64,000 bases of DNA, from the NCBI GenBank assembly GCA_032717465.1, contig CM064665.1:24741088-24805087 (forward strand), in the 5' to 3' direction. The position numbers were made by a program, and so were the translations under genes. Positions 49,768 to 61,329 of the stretch are shown in pieces. Below the pieces are notes generated by a model that was given only the letters and a program-made list of their open reading frames with translations, was not told where the DNA came from and ran no database searches. Position 1 is the stretch's first letter; each line of letters opens with the position of its first letter. The DNA comes from Coenobita brevimanus. Taxonomy: Eukaryota > Arthropoda > Malacostraca > Decapoda > Coenobitidae.

Positions 49768-52100
49768 GGACCTCCTTTCCCACCCTACGGCAGGTGAGGA
49801 GTAGCTATGTCCAGACAGCCCAAATTTGTCCAGTCCAATGGGCCACGCTTCCATTCACTCACCATTCAAGCCCACGGAATCCTGGCTCTATCGGAAACGC
49901 CACGTTTTGTGGCTTCATATAAACGTATCCAACAGAGTCAATCCGGACGCTGTCACGTTAAAAAGGGGTGCCAAATCCCTGATCATGTACTTCTCCTCAC
50001 AACATTCATCGAGCCAGCTCGATCTCTTGTCAGTGAGCCTCACCGACTTCCAAAACTCTCTTCCTCACACACTTACCCACCATATCTCTCCACTTTCTCC
50101 TTGGCCTACCTCGCCCCCTCCCTCCTTCAAATTCGCTCAGATACACCCTTTTCACCACTCTATTGTTATCCTTTCTCTCCACATGACCATACCATCTCAG
50201 TACACTCTCGTCGATTCTGGTGTCCACCGACTTCCTCACTCCACATCTCTCACGAATCACATTATTTCGTATCCTATCCACCCTCTGTATTCCACATACA
50301 TTCCTCAGCAGTCTCATCTTCACTGTTCTCACTCTTGACGTTTCATTTCCATGCCACACCATAGTCTCACATCCATATGTTCAACTTAGCACTAACACTC
50401 CTTCATGTAAGCCTCGTGCAGTTGCAACATTCAAGTCTCTGTTTCTTATCAAGGCCGCCATTGGACCAGCTACTTCTCTTCCTTGTGCCACTCTACTTTC
50501 AAATTCTTTTACACATTTTCCTTTCTTTTCTATAACTGTACCCAGATATTTGAACTCTTTCATTAATTCCAGTCTCTCTTCATTCACTGTAACATCGCAC
50601 TGGGAGTCACCTTCTCACTCAGTAACCATCACTTTACTCTTTTCTACATTTACTCTCAAGGCACGATGCTCACAGACATCACCAAAACTCTGCACTAGCC
50701 TACCAAGTTCTTGTCCGGTATTTGCAAGCAGTACTGCATCATCAACATACAACAAATTTGAGATATTCCATCCATCACCATTCATTACCAACGCCATCCC
50801 TCTCTCCATTACTCGTTTTTTTACTTCTTTCATCACTCCATCCATATATATATTGAACATCCATGGGGACATCACATAACCTTGTCGCACGCCAACACCG
50901 ATTGTGAATCATTCACTTAGATGCCCGTTAACCCTTACACATGCTTCACTACCATCATGAAAACTCTTGATGGTACCTAGCAGCGTACCATCTACACCGT
51001 ACATGTGCAAAACTTTCCACAATCCTTCTCTGTCCACTTTGTTGTATGATTTTTCCAGATCCATGAATGCCATAAACACTTTATAGTTCTTCTCACAAGC
51101 CTTCTCTACTATCTGTCTCACTGCAAATATTTGATCCACACATCCTCTGCCACTCCTAAAGCCGCCCTGTTCATCACTCACTAGGACTTCCGATATCTCT
51201 TTTACTTTCTGTATAATAATTCTTACATAAAACGTCCTTGCTACGCTCAGTAAACTTATGCCACGATAATTCTTGCACTCACTTTGTTCAGCTTTATTTT
51301 TGCACCGGGGTCCAATCACAGTCTTTCTCCACTCTTCTGGCACAGTTTCACTCATCCATGCTTTCTTACATATCTCCAACAGGGACTTCATTCCACTGTC
51401 TCCACTACACATAAGCATCACTGCATACACCTCATGAAGCCCAGCTGCCTTCCCATTTTTCAGCCGCTTCACAGCACTCTTCACCAGTGCGAGTGTCACA
51501 TCTCCTGGCACTGCATTCCTTCTCTGCACACCCCCAAAACCAATCATGTTTTCGGTCGCTCCGTTCTCTCTATTCCCAATCATCAGGCTTTCAAATATTC
51601 CTTCCATCTGTTCCTTACTTCATTTCCATGGGTATCTACTGCCTACATCCTTTACACCATCGGATTTCTTTCCACTTTCACTTCTCCATTTACGCACCTC
51701 TTTCTTGAAAAACTTCCTATTTTCAGAGTAGTTTGCATTCATTTTTCTTCCTAGATCCTCATTTACCTCTTTCTTTATCCTCTTCACTAGTCTCCTTACG
51801 CATTTCTTACTCTCAATATATACAGTTCTTATTTCAACTGAACCCCTGTCCTGTAACCACTTTAGCCACTTCTTCCTCATTTCCTCCACCGCTCTCTTAA
51901 CCTCATCATCCTACCATGCCGTACTTCTTCTTTGTTGTTACCCTTGCCACACCACACACCGCTTTAGCATTCCGAACTATGCAATCCCTATATGAGTTCC
52001 GCAGGCTGTCCAGATCCATTTCATTCCAATTCACTGATTCTAACTCCTCATCTGCATTGGTCTTGTAATCATCTGCCATTTCTTTGATCCTCATCTAGTC
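49735..52100 (-). mobile_element. RTE-like LINE, 5'-truncated, (ATG)n tail
   Basis: The minus strand carries a linker (51620-52094), RT fingers (50909-51607: NYRGISLLSVA, SDEQGGFRSGRGCVDQIF, FMDLEKSYNKVDREGLW), RT palm (50615-50890: RQGYVMSPWMFNIYMDG and catalytic LLYVDD), and C-terminus (50030-50362: MVWHGNETSRVRTVKMR, RWYGHVERKD, GRGRPRRKW). Stops and shifts separate the pieces. The 3' untranslated part ends in (ATG)n at 49735-49764. A truncated copy of this tail is at 7380-7547. It is distinct in sequence from the LINEs at 12545 and 62105. Confidence 0.9.
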
Positions 52101-52324
52101 AACTTTCAGTCTTTCTCCCCGACTGCTCCTCTCTCTCCTGATGATACCGATAATAGTAAACAGGGAAGGCTAAGCTGTTGCAACCCTCCATCTGACCAAG
52201 CACATACCCCCACCTCAGTTCACACCTTACCAAGCGTATAACGGCCCTCCCCCCCCCCTTGTATAACACAGAAACATTAAAACTTAATAAAATCAGTGAT
52301 ATGGAATAGGGAAGTGTGACAGGA

Positions 52325-52830
52325 TGTAAATAACCACCTCCAACATCATTCCCACCACCTTCATCATCATCACCATAACCACCACCACCATCATCACTAC
52401 CACCACCATCATCATCACCATAACCATCACCACCATCATTATCACCACCACCATCATCATCATCACCATCACCACCACCACGATCATCATCACCAGCACC
52501 ACCTTCATCATCACCATAACCACCACCACCACTATCATCATCATCATGATCATCATCATCGTCGCCACCACCACCACCACCACCACCACCACCATCATTA
52601 TCATCACCACCACCACCACCACCACCACCATCATTATCATCACCACCACCACCACCACCACCACCATCATTATCATCACCACCACCACCACCACCATCAT
52701 CACCACCACCACCACCACCACCACCACCACCACCATCATCGACACAACCAACACCATCATCATCATGATCATCACCACCACCACCATCATCACTACCACC
52801 ACTACCACCATCATCATCAATACTATACAG
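52325..52830. repeat. (CAC/CAT)n microsatellite
   Basis: About 500 bp of CAC and CAT triplets. The Val/Met-rich or Thr/Ile-rich frames on either strand are repeat translation. Confidence 0.97.
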
Positions 52831-53310
52831 GGCTAACCCTATAACAGTTTGATAATCGTTACTACCAAACTTTTATCGGTTGATCCTAAGGTAGTTTTTC
52901 TCGTAAAATCCATTTCTGCTTGGGACATCTTTGCATTGTGCATATATAATAATTTAACTTGCATATTTGTATAAATTATCGGAAATAATGAATACTGACC
53001 GTCCAACATGTTTTGGTGAATCTCTGCGCTATGTGAATGAATATCTTATCCCTTTAGATGTAAAAATATTTGTAGTATAACTTTTGTACATGTTTAGTGT
53101 CGTTAATTACCATGAAGTACGGAGATGTAACTTAAAATGCCTATTCCAATTAAAAGCAAACATATCCATAGTAGTTTTATGTTCAGTGTGATTCAAAGAA
53201 CTTCTTTTTGAAAAGGTTATATAATATTCCTGTACTACTGATCACTGAAGAGGCAGTAAATACCACAAGAAACTAGTCTTTGTTCATGTAATAAGTTAAT
53301 ATGCTCATAA

Positions 53311-53380
<70 letters not shown>

Positions 53381-53487
53381 AAGATTGACAAGGGAGGGGA
53401 TAGCAGATAACACTGTATTTTCCAAGAAACGAAAAACATAAATGTCAAAGACTTTTGTGTGTTGCTAAAAAGTTAAACTGGTTTAGA

Positions 53488-53537
<50 letters not shown>

Positions 53538-54690
53538 TACGGCTACACGGTATTTCATTACGGGAGGGAAATGGTTAAATGCTTCAACACTTGTCACTAC
53601 GATGACATGTCTTTCGTTAAATCCTTCTGTTACAACACGCGTTTAGTGAGCTCATCAGGAACGACGCAGGTACGGGAGTTACTGTAGTGAGAGATATTCT
53701 TGGAGTTTCTTGAGACTGTTTGTACTCTGTTCACTACAAAAAGTCTCTGTTAAACTGAAAAGATGTCTGGCAGTAACTGCAATGTATGTTGTTATAGCAC
53801 CGGTATCCTTGTCTTTAAGTAACCATAGACGACACAGCCCTGTGGAGGGTTGACTGAGTGGTGTTAATGAACGGTGTGGCTTTAGGGCATCACGAACCAT
53901 TAATTAATTCATGTAATGTCTCCACACCCACAGATACATTGTTAGTCCTGTGTTATTGGGATAAAAATTAGTTAAGAACACTTCTCCTCCCTAAGTTTCT
54001 CGTTATTCAAACTGGAATAATTTTAGATGCCATTTTAGGATTATCTGTTTTGATTTGTGCCTTAGCACAGCCACAATCAGCCTATCATCGCTAGCAAAAA
54101 AAAACTCTGCACTCCTGAAAACCATGCAGGTCTGAAGGACCATCTACCGAATATGGATTAGATCTAATCAAAGTTCATTTTATGTCCGCAACTCTAGAAC
54201 TCTGGAACTGTTTTCCTCAACCTTGTTTTTCCCACTACCTACTCTCCAGCATGTAAGATCCGTTTATAAGAAGCAATTTCAATACATATATATATGAAAA
54301 GGACAGCAATGGAAGATTACAAGGATTTGGTGGCTTTTGTAATTAAGTAAATGTTACATTACCTTGAATAAAGGTAGTTGCTGGAGATGAAAGGGAGAGC
54401 GGATGCCATGCACCCTCGCCTATGCCTGCCATTTCTGCACAGGTCAGACAGACAACCAGGTATGCAAATACAGTCTGCATGGCCTGGGGTCCCTCCTGAA
54501 ACTTGCGCTTTAATTTCTAAATAATCCTGTCTGAGCCGTGATGCGCCACCAGCACTGGACGGGCCAGGCCGTGGCTGGAGGATACACTTGCTGCAAAGAC
54601 AATATCAGGGCAGTAGAGTTTAATACTCTCAATATAAATATCGTATTATATCAGTCTTCCACCGTGCAGACTGTGCTCTCTCTCTCTTTC
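52831..54690. other. Unassigned stretch with TA and GT tracts
   Basis: (TA)n at 53314-53377 and (GT)n at 53491-53534. 54120-54275 may be a scrap of a Jockey-like C-terminus (LELWNCFPQPCF is like LWNCLPLSVF at 46010), but it is short. Otherwise nothing recognised. Confidence 0.45.
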
Positions 54691-54695
54691 TCTCT

Positions 54696-54698
<3 letters not shown>

Positions 54699-54768
<70 letters not shown>
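54699..54768. repeat. (TA)n microsatellite
   Basis: Pure TA run. A second one at 54856-54907 is the site where the LTR element is inserted and resumes at 61314-61329. Confidence 0.97.
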
Positions 54769-54851
54769 TGTATATATCTATTGTCACATATTATACCATT
54801 TAATCACTGTATACTCTTAAATGTTCCAAATAATTCTCAAATACTGTATTC

Positions 54852-54907
<56 letters not shown>

Positions 54908-54911
<4 letters not shown>

Positions 54912-55694
54912 ACGGAACAGAGAAAGATAATGTACACTTTAAGTGAGAATACTAAAAATCACTACTGTCCCGTAAAGTTCCAGGTTCAAAACAAAAGAGT
55001 TCGGTAAAATTACAAGTTAAAGTTTAATGCTCAAACTAACAACAAAACATTCAGGACTCATAAGGATAATGTAATGGCAAAAACAGGTTAAATATATGGT
55101 TAACTGCAATAGCCTCTATTAACACGAAACTAGCATGAATAAATTTATCTAAGTCAGCCCTGTTAAAATGAGATACCAGATAATACTCAGTGAATGCCAG
55201 ATATATTATTACAGATACAAAATATTATTAATGATGGCTGACAATAAGTACCCTACACAAATTACAAAAACCTTACTAGGCCTAAGAATTAACCCTATGC
55301 TACACAGTACAAGGAAAAAAATGCAACAACAGTTATACTCAAATGACACACAGCTGCTAGATGGTTGGAGACTTCCTGAGCACTCACAATAATAACTGTA
55401 CAGGGGAGGACAGAGATGTGAACAAAATGAGGAGTAGATCTAAGTGGCAATGATGCAGAGATTGAGCTCATTATATAGGGGCCGGCAGAGCTTGATACAA
55501 CTTGTAAGAAGGACGCGCAAATGAAGCCATGGGGACAAAGAGTTGACAATCCTGCTCTGAATAACAGAAAGGACGACTTACTCTACTATAACGGTAGAAG
55601 GGGGGACTGAGGCAGAACACGCTCGTGATCAAACATGCAGCATACTGTGCGTTAAAATTACACAAAGGATGATGAAATCATAGGCTATGTAACA
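54908..55694 (-). repeat. 3' LTR of Gmr1-type element
   Basis: Same length as the 5' LTR. Differences are mostly transitions spread along the LTR. The left edge abuts (TA)n. Confidence 0.95.
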
Positions 55695-55755
55695 CCTCCC
55701 CACAAAGAAAAAGAAATTTACAAAGGAAATTTCTTATTACTTTAAAACAATCTGT

Positions 55756-56679
55756 CTAAAGTCTAGATAAGCAATCTGCAATAACATTTTCTTTCCCCTT
55801 GACATGTTGTATGTCTAATGAATACTCCTGAAGAAGTAGACTCCATCTTGTCAATCTCTGATTTTTATCTTTAAACTTACTAAGGAATTTCAGTGGGTTA
55901 TGATCGGTATAAATGACTATGGGGTCAAAACCAGAACACAAATAAAATGAAAAATGCTGTAAACCCAAAATCAAGGCCAAAAGCTCTTTCTCAATAGTTG
56001 AGTAGTTCTTTTGAGGTGGAGTGAACTTCTTACTGTAATAAGATACAGGGTGTTCAATACCCTGATCATCCTCTTGCAGCAAAACAGCCCCAGCTCCTGT
56101 ATCACTTGCATCAACAGACATCTTAAAAGGCTTAGCAAAATTTGGAGTAGCGAGCATTGGCTGAATTAATAGGATAGCTTTAAGTTTGTTGAAAGAGGAT
56201 TCACAGTTATCGGTCCAGACTAATTTAACTCCCTTTTTCAGTAGGTCTGTAAGTGGTGATACAAGAATTGAAAAGTTAAGAACAAATCTGTAATAACCTA
56301 CCATTCCCAAAAATCTTTGTAGCTCTTTCCTACTTTTAGGTCTGGGAAGATTACTTATAACCTGAACCTTAGCTGCTGGTGGTGCAACATGTCCATCACC
56401 AATTACGTACCCAAGGTACTGAACTTTAGCTTGACCAAACTCACACTTTGATAAATTAGCTACAAGATTAGCATGAACCAAACGCTCAAGAAATTTACTG
56501 ACATGGCATAGGTGATCTTTGCAGTTGTCACTGAAGATTAATACATCATCAATATAAACAACACACCCTGCCAAACCCTCTGTTAAAACATTCATGAGCT
56601 TCTGAAATGTGGCTGGTGCATTCTTCATACCATATGGCATTGCAGAACATGCAAAAGTCTTTCCTAGTGTTAAAAACAT
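55756..56679 (-). CDS. RT palm and RNase H
   Basis: 307 codons in a shifted frame, directly continuing the RT: MPYGMKNAPATFQ, the catalytic VVYIDDVLIFS, LGYVIGDG, and the connection FLGMVGYYRF. RNase H follows (SVDASDTGAGAVL, EKELLAL, YTDHNPLKF) and the frame ends with GKENVIADCLSRL, 60 bases before the 3' LTR. No integrase follows, which fixes the unusual order. Confidence 0.92.
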   Translation of the reverse strand: MFLTLGKTFACSAMPYGMKNAPATFQKLMNVLTEGLAGCVVYIDDVLIFSDNCKDHLCHVSKFLERLVHANLVANLSKCEFGQAKVQYLGYVIGDGHVAPPAAKVQVISNLPRPKSRKELQRFLGMVGYYRFVLNFSILVSPLTDLLKKGVKLVWTDNCESSFNKLKAILLIQPMLATPNFAKPFKMSVDASDTGAGAVLLQEDDQGIEHPVSYYSKKFTPPQKNYSTIEKELLALILGLQHFSFYLCSGFDPIVIYTDHNPLKFLSKFKDKNQRLTRWSLLLQEYSLDIQHVKGKENVIADCLSRL

Positions 56680-57284
56680 GAGATCTCCCTAGCACGTTCA
56701 GTCATAGGTACTTGCCAGTATCCCTTTAACAAATCAAACTTACTTATGTACCTAGCCTTTCCGATCTTGTCTATGCAATCTTCCACGCGAGGGAGAGGGT
56801 AAGTGTCTGTTTTGGTTATCTGATTAACACGTCTGTAGTCGATGCAAAGCCGCTGTGACCCACCTGGCTTAGGGACTAGAGTGACAGGAGAACTCCACTC
56901 GCTCTGACAGGTCTCAATCATCTTGTGGTCCAACAGGTAGCCAAGCTCCTTCTGGATGAGAGGAACCTTCACTGGGTTCACACGGTAAGGAGGCAGTTTA
57001 ATTGGCTTTGCGTCTCCAACATCGACATCATGCATCAACACAGTGGTTCTTCCTGGAGTAGCACGGAACACTTGCGGGTACTCCTGCAGTAATGCCGAAA
57101 ACTCTTGCCTTTCCTCGGGAGGTAGATGAGAAAGCTTAGTCTGGAGATCATTCATGATATGATTCTTCCCCAAACTATCACTCAGGCTCATACTGCATGG
57201 GAGAGCTTCACTTGCAGACTCGGGTGTAACAGCTACAGTGCAGACTGGATTATTTTCGTCCCGCCTGTGATATAACTTTAGCAT
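56670..57284 (-). CDS. RT, N-terminal half
   Basis: 204 codons with a spacer, then the RT fingers: YRVNPVKVPLIQKEL, SEWSSPVTLVPKPGG, RLCIDYRRVN and FDLLKGYWQVPM. It ends at a frameshift just before the palm. An in-frame TAG about 20 bases upstream of the first Met separates it from the integrase part. Confidence 0.9.
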   Translation of the reverse strand: MLKLYHRRDENNPVCTVAVTPESASEALPCSMSLSDSLGKNHIMNDLQTKLSHLPPEERQEFSALLQEYPQVFRATPGRTTVLMHDVDVGDAKPIKLPPYRVNPVKVPLIQKELGYLLDHKMIETCQSEWSSPVTLVPKPGGSQRLCIDYRRVNQITKTDTYPLPRVEDCIDKIGKARYISKFDLLKGYWQVPMTERAREISCF

Positions 57285-57499
57285 GTTGATGTGACATAGT
57301 TGCTAGTTCTTTCTACGATCTGGTGTGGCAATGACATAGTTGACATCACTGAGTTTCTTCTCCACGAAATAAGGACCACTAAACTTGGCTTGAAGAGGTT
57401 GCCCATGAACTGGTAGCAGAATCAAAACTTGATCTGGCTGAAAGTGGCATAACCTGGACTTCTTATCACACCAAGTCTTCATTTTCTCCTGAGCAGCTC

Positions 57500-58816
57500 C
57501 TACTGTAAATTGTCTCTCACCAGCTGTAAAGCAGTGGACAGCCGTTCTTTGAACTTCATCACATACTCCAGCAGGTTGACGTCATCTTCCTCCGACAGCC
57601 AGCATTCCTTGAGTAGCTTAAGGGGTCCCCTTACTTCATGGCCAAACAGTAGTTCAAAAGGTGAGAAGCCCAGTGATTCATTTGGAGATTCTCTTGCGGC
57701 AAACACAACGAATGGAAGACCTTTATCCCAGTCTTTCTGATGTTCCAAACAGCATTTCTTGAGCATCAATTTGAGTGTTTGATGATATCTCTCCAACGCT
57801 CCTTGGGTCTGGGGATGGTAAGCTGAAGACGTGATCTGGGAGATGCCCAACTCTTTCAGAGACTGCTTGAAAACATTTGACATGAAATTACTTCCCCGGT
57901 CGGACTGTACCTCCTTGGGCAGACCAAACTTTGTGAAGAACCCTAGCATTTCCTTAACCACGTTCTTTGCTGAGATATTTCTAAGTGGAATGGCTTCAGG
58001 ATAACGAGTAGCCATATCAATCAGGGTCAACACATAAGAAAATCCTGAAGAAGTCTTAGGAAGAGGGCCCACAATATCCACCAACACACGGGTGAAAGGC
58101 GCCTCAAAAGGAGGAATGGGAACTAGAGGTGCAACCTTTTCGGTCTGATTACACTTCCCCATAACTTGACAGGTGTGACAAGACTTAGAATACCATGAAA
58201 CATCCCTGAAGATACCTGGCCAGTAGAAGTGTTTCAAAATGCGTGCCACAGTCTTCCTCACTCCAAGGTGTCCTGCCAAACTGGAATCATGAGCCACTCT
58301 AATGATATCCTGCCTACAAACACGAGGGATGACAACTTGATGTACAACCTCCCATTCACAGTCGGCTGATACTGTTGGGGGTCTCCACTTCCTCATAAGT
58401 ACTCCTGACTTTATATAATAACAAGTAGAAGCACCAGCTGACTCTTGCTCACTGCAAGCAGAGTTAGCTAGACCTTTCAACTCAGGGTCAGCAACCTGCA
58501 ACTCAACCAACTCTTGACGAGACAAATTATCAACACTACGGGGTACTGCCTCATCTGGTGAGTGGTCCAAATTAGCAAGAAAAGTGTCAGCTAGGATAAC
58601 ATCATCATCATCATTATCCTCTAAATCACCAGTATCTTTAGACTTAGCCCTAGTGACAGCACATGCAGGGAACACATCAGGGACATCACAATCCTGGGCC
58701 GCAGCCACTGGCTCACTAGACAACTGAGGAGCTGGACACACTTGACTTCCACCAATATCATTTCCAAGTAAGAAAGTTACACCTGACATTGGGAGTGTCT
58801 CAACCAACCCAACCAT
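57500..58816 (-). CDS. Protease end and integrase, upstream of RT
   Basis: 438 codons. The start carries the tail of the protease (FLLGNDIGG). The integrase follows: an HHCC zinc region (HDSSLAGHLG ... CHTCQ), then the D,D35E core with VDIVGPLP, SDRGSNF and GALERYHQ; exactly 35 residues separate the last two acids. The frame stops at about 57500. A +1-type shift then leads into a GPY/F-like segment (AKFSGPYFVEKKL, about 57370-57410). No chromodomain seen. Confidence 0.9.
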   Translation of the reverse strand: MVGLVETLPMSGVTFLLGNDIGGSQVCPAPQLSSEPVAAAQDCDVPDVFPACAVTRAKSKDTGDLEDNDDDDVILADTFLANLDHSPDEAVPRSVDNLSRQELVELQVADPELKGLANSACSEQESAGASTCYYIKSGVLMRKWRPPTVSADCEWEVVHQVVIPRVCRQDIIRVAHDSSLAGHLGVRKTVARILKHFYWPGIFRDVSWYSKSCHTCQVMGKCNQTEKVAPLVPIPPFEAPFTRVLVDIVGPLPKTSSGFSYVLTLIDMATRYPEAIPLRNISAKNVVKEMLGFFTKFGLPKEVQSDRGSNFMSNVFKQSLKELGISQITSSAYHPQTQGALERYHQTLKLMLKKCCLEHQKDWDKGLPFVVFAARESPNESLGFSPFELLFGHEVRGPLKLLKECWLSEEDDVNLLEYVMKFKERLSTALQLVRDNLQ

Positions 58817-58843
58817 AACGGAACCATTAACAAAACCAGACTT

Positions 58844-60472
58844 TTAATTCACTCTGCACAGAGGGACAGAGAAGTAATTATTCCCTACACCTTGTAAGAT
58901 TACAGTTTCATTAGAGGAATTAACATTAGAGCCTAGAACACTGGTCAGCATAAGGGATTGGCAAGCACCTGTATCACGATATATTTTAACTGATTTCCTG
59001 TCATTATTGTCCAGAGGACTGACAAAACCATCAGACAGGAAATTAGCACATGAACTCTTGAGAGTGTCACCCACGTTACTGCTCAAAAGAGGAGCTCCAT
59101 CATGAGAATTTAAGTTACCCCTCAAAGCAGGTTCAGTTAACTCAGTTAAAGAATTCTGGGAACTCCCAAGAGTGGACACTAGACCAATTGACTGAATATT
59201 TAAAGACTCCTTTTTGTTCACATCACGCTGTCTCCTGAAACATCTCTCCGTAGTATGACCAAGCTTACTACAATAAGTACATTTACTTTTCTGAAATCTA
59301 GAGGTGAAGCTGGTATTTACTTCCTGAGAAACATCATCTTTATTCTCTTTCCTGTTGCCTGTACTCTGAGTAGAGGTAACGTACTTACTCTCAGCTTTCC
59401 CTTTTTCTCTAGAATATCTCTTGTGAGTGAGAACATATTCATCAGCTAAAACTGTAGCATCAGACAAATTATCTATTCTTCTCTCATCAGGATATAGGCT
59501 TACATCTTTATTAATACACCTCTTGAAGTCCTCCAGCAAAATCATCTGCTTAAATTTGTCAAAATCAGAATCCACATTCTTAGAATTTAACCACTGCTCT
59601 AACAGATCTTCTTTGATTTTTGCATACTCAACATGGGATTGCTTATCTTGCTTGTAAGTTGTCCTAAATTTTATTCTATAGGCTTCAGGAAGAAGCTCAT
59701 AGGCCTTAAGAATCAAGCTCTTAACTGCATCATAATTATCAGATTGATCCTGAGGCAAAGATGCATAAGTTACTTGAGCTTTACCGGTGAGAACAGTTTG
59801 AAGGAGTACTGGCCAATACTTTTTGGGCCATTTAAAACCTGTAGCTACCCTCTCAAACAACTGAAAATACTTTGTTAAATCAGATTCATTTAAAGGAGGG
59901 ACAAGTTTAACATTTTTAGCCACATCAAAATCATCAGAGCTAGATGATCCAGTTCCACCTTGTTTCATGCGATACTCATTGTCTGCCTGAATCCTAGCTA
60001 GTTCAATTTGTGCCTGAGCCTGTATCTGTGCCTCCTGAATCCGAGCCTGAGATTCAGCCTTCTTAGCATTTGCTTGAAATTCAGCCTCCTGAATACAAGC
60101 CTGAGACTCCGCCTGCTTAGCCTGAGACTCCGCCTCCTTAGCCTGAGACTCCGCCTCCTTAGCACGTGCTTGAAATTCAGCCTCCTTAACACGAGCCTCC
60201 TGCAGGGCTAGCTGTAACTTAGCTAATTCAATCTGCGTTTGCTCATTTGGAGGAGTTACATTAAACAAGCTTTTATTAATCATGCCAACAATTTGATCTT
60301 TAGAATGATGAGAGTGAACTGCAATTCCCAATTGTTGAGCAACAAGCTTAAGTTCATTCTTTGTTCTGTTTTCTACATCACACACTGTTTGCACATTTGA
60401 CAAAAAATCTTTGGCTTCATCAAGCGTAGTAATAGTAGACATCATGAATAAATCACAGTCACAAAATATCAA
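58844..60472 (-). CDS. Gag with SCAN-like segment, running into protease
   Basis: 542 codons. Residues about 80-165 form an Ala/Glu/Gln-rich coiled coil with repeated AKEAESQ-type units. About 195-345 resembles a capsid C-terminal/SCAN domain (YRIKFRTTYKQDKQSHVEYA, LLEQWL, FKRCINKDV, LPDERR-like YPDERRI). A CCHC knuckle CTYCSKLGHTTERC follows near residue 400, then the protease active site YRDTGACQS near 505. The frame ends at a TAA, but the same frame continues past it with the second protease motif (TFLLGND), so the stop interrupts what was one polyprotein. A SCAN origin from Gmr1-type Gag is known from published work; the match here is by eye. Confidence 0.85.
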   Translation of the reverse strand: MIFCDCDLFMMSTITTLDEAKDFLSNVQTVCDVENRTKNELKLVAQQLGIAVHSHHSKDQIVGMINKSLFNVTPPNEQTQIELAKLQLALQEARVKEAEFQARAKEAESQAKEAESQAKQAESQACIQEAEFQANAKKAESQARIQEAQIQAQAQIELARIQADNEYRMKQGGTGSSSSDDFDVAKNVKLVPPLNESDLTKYFQLFERVATGFKWPKKYWPVLLQTVLTGKAQVTYASLPQDQSDNYDAVKSLILKAYELLPEAYRIKFRTTYKQDKQSHVEYAKIKEDLLEQWLNSKNVDSDFDKFKQMILLEDFKRCINKDVSLYPDERRIDNLSDATVLADEYVLTHKRYSREKGKAESKYVTSTQSTGNRKENKDDVSQEVNTSFTSRFQKSKCTYCSKLGHTTERCFRRQRDVNKKESLNIQSIGLVSTLGSSQNSLTELTEPALRGNLNSHDGAPLLSSNVGDTLKSSCANFLSDGFVSPLDNNDRKSVKIYRDTGACQSLMLTSVLGSNVNSSNETVILQGVGNNYFSVPLCRVN

Positions 60473-60526
60473 GCAATATCCTTATGATAATATCCTGAAT
60501 ATCCTGATAAGAGGTCGCCAAATTTA

Positions 60527-61313
60527 TGTTACGGAACAGAGAAAGATAATGTACACTTTAAGTGAGAATACTAAAAATCACTACTGTCCCGTAAAGTTCC
60601 AGGTTCAAAACAAAAGAGTTAGGTAAAATTACAAGTTAAAGTTTAATGCTCAAACTAACAACAAAACATTCAGGACTCATAAGGATAATGTAATGGCAAA
60701 AAAAGGTTAAATATATGGTTAACTGCAATAGCCTCTATTAACACGAAATTAGCATGAGTAAATTTATCTAAGTCAGCCCTGTTAAAATGAGATACCAGAT
60801 AATACTCAGTGAATGCCAGGTATATTATTACAGATACAAAATATTATTAATGATGGCTGACAATAAGAACCCAACACAAATTACAAAAACCTTACTAGGC
60901 CTAAGAATTAACCCTAAGCTACACAGTACAAGGAAAAAAATGCAACAACATTTATACTCAAATGACACACAGCTGCTAGATGGTTGGAGACTTCTTGAGT
61001 ACTCACAATAATAACTGTACAGGGGAGGACAGAGATGTGAACAAAATGAGGAGTAGATCTAAGTGGCAATGATGCAGAGACTGAGCTCATTATATAGGGG
61101 CCGGCAGAGCTTGATACAACTTGTAAGAAGGACGCGCAAATGAAGCCATGGGGACAAAGAGTTGACAATCCTGCTCTGAACAACAGAAAGGACGACTTAC
61201 TCTACTATAACGGTAGAAGGGGGGACTGAGGCAGAACACGCTCGTGATCAAACATGCAGCATACTGTGCGTTAAAATTGCACAAAGGATGATGAAATCAT
61301 AGGCTATGTAACA
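60527..61313 (-). repeat. 5' LTR of Gmr1-type element
   Basis: Upstream LTR in the direction of transcription. Terminal inverted TGTTAC/GTAACA. The right edge abuts an AT microsatellite. Confidence 0.95.
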
Positions 61314-61329
61314 ATATATATATATATAT

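Larger units (their letters stand above)
54908..61313 (-). mobile_element. Gmr1-type Ty3/Gypsy retrotransposon, near complete
   Basis: Two 787-bp LTRs (54908-55694, 60527-61313) differ by about 14 bases by eye. Both start TGTTACGG and end GTAACA, and flanking ATAT may be the target duplication. On the minus strand the order is Gag, protease, integrase, RT, RNase H: integrase precedes RT, unlike most Ty3/Gypsy elements but as in the Gmr1 group. A primer-binding site (TGGCGACCTC...) lies at 60520-60503 and a purine tract (TGTGGGGAGG) just before the 3' LTR at 55695-55704. There are four visible breaks: an in-frame TAA in protease (58844-58846), a frameshift after the integrase core, a TAG near 57303, and a frameshift in RT near 56675. 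It is recent but probably inactive. Confidence 0.93.

Noticed and set aside
52293..52820. Val/Met-rich 175-codon frame, suggestive of a membrane protein
   Set aside because: It is a CAC/CAT triplet repeat read in reverse.
54120..54275. Possible Jockey-like C-terminal scrap
   Set aside because: Only a dozen residues resemble the LINE at 46010; too short to call as an element.
54538..54930. 130-codon frame with alternating Ile and Tyr
   Set aside because: Two TA microsatellites joined by A+T-rich sequence and the edge of an LTR.
59998..60211. Arg/Leu-rich frames within the Gag region
   Set aside because: Alternative-frame reading of the repeated Ala-Glu-Ser-Gln coiled coil of Gag.
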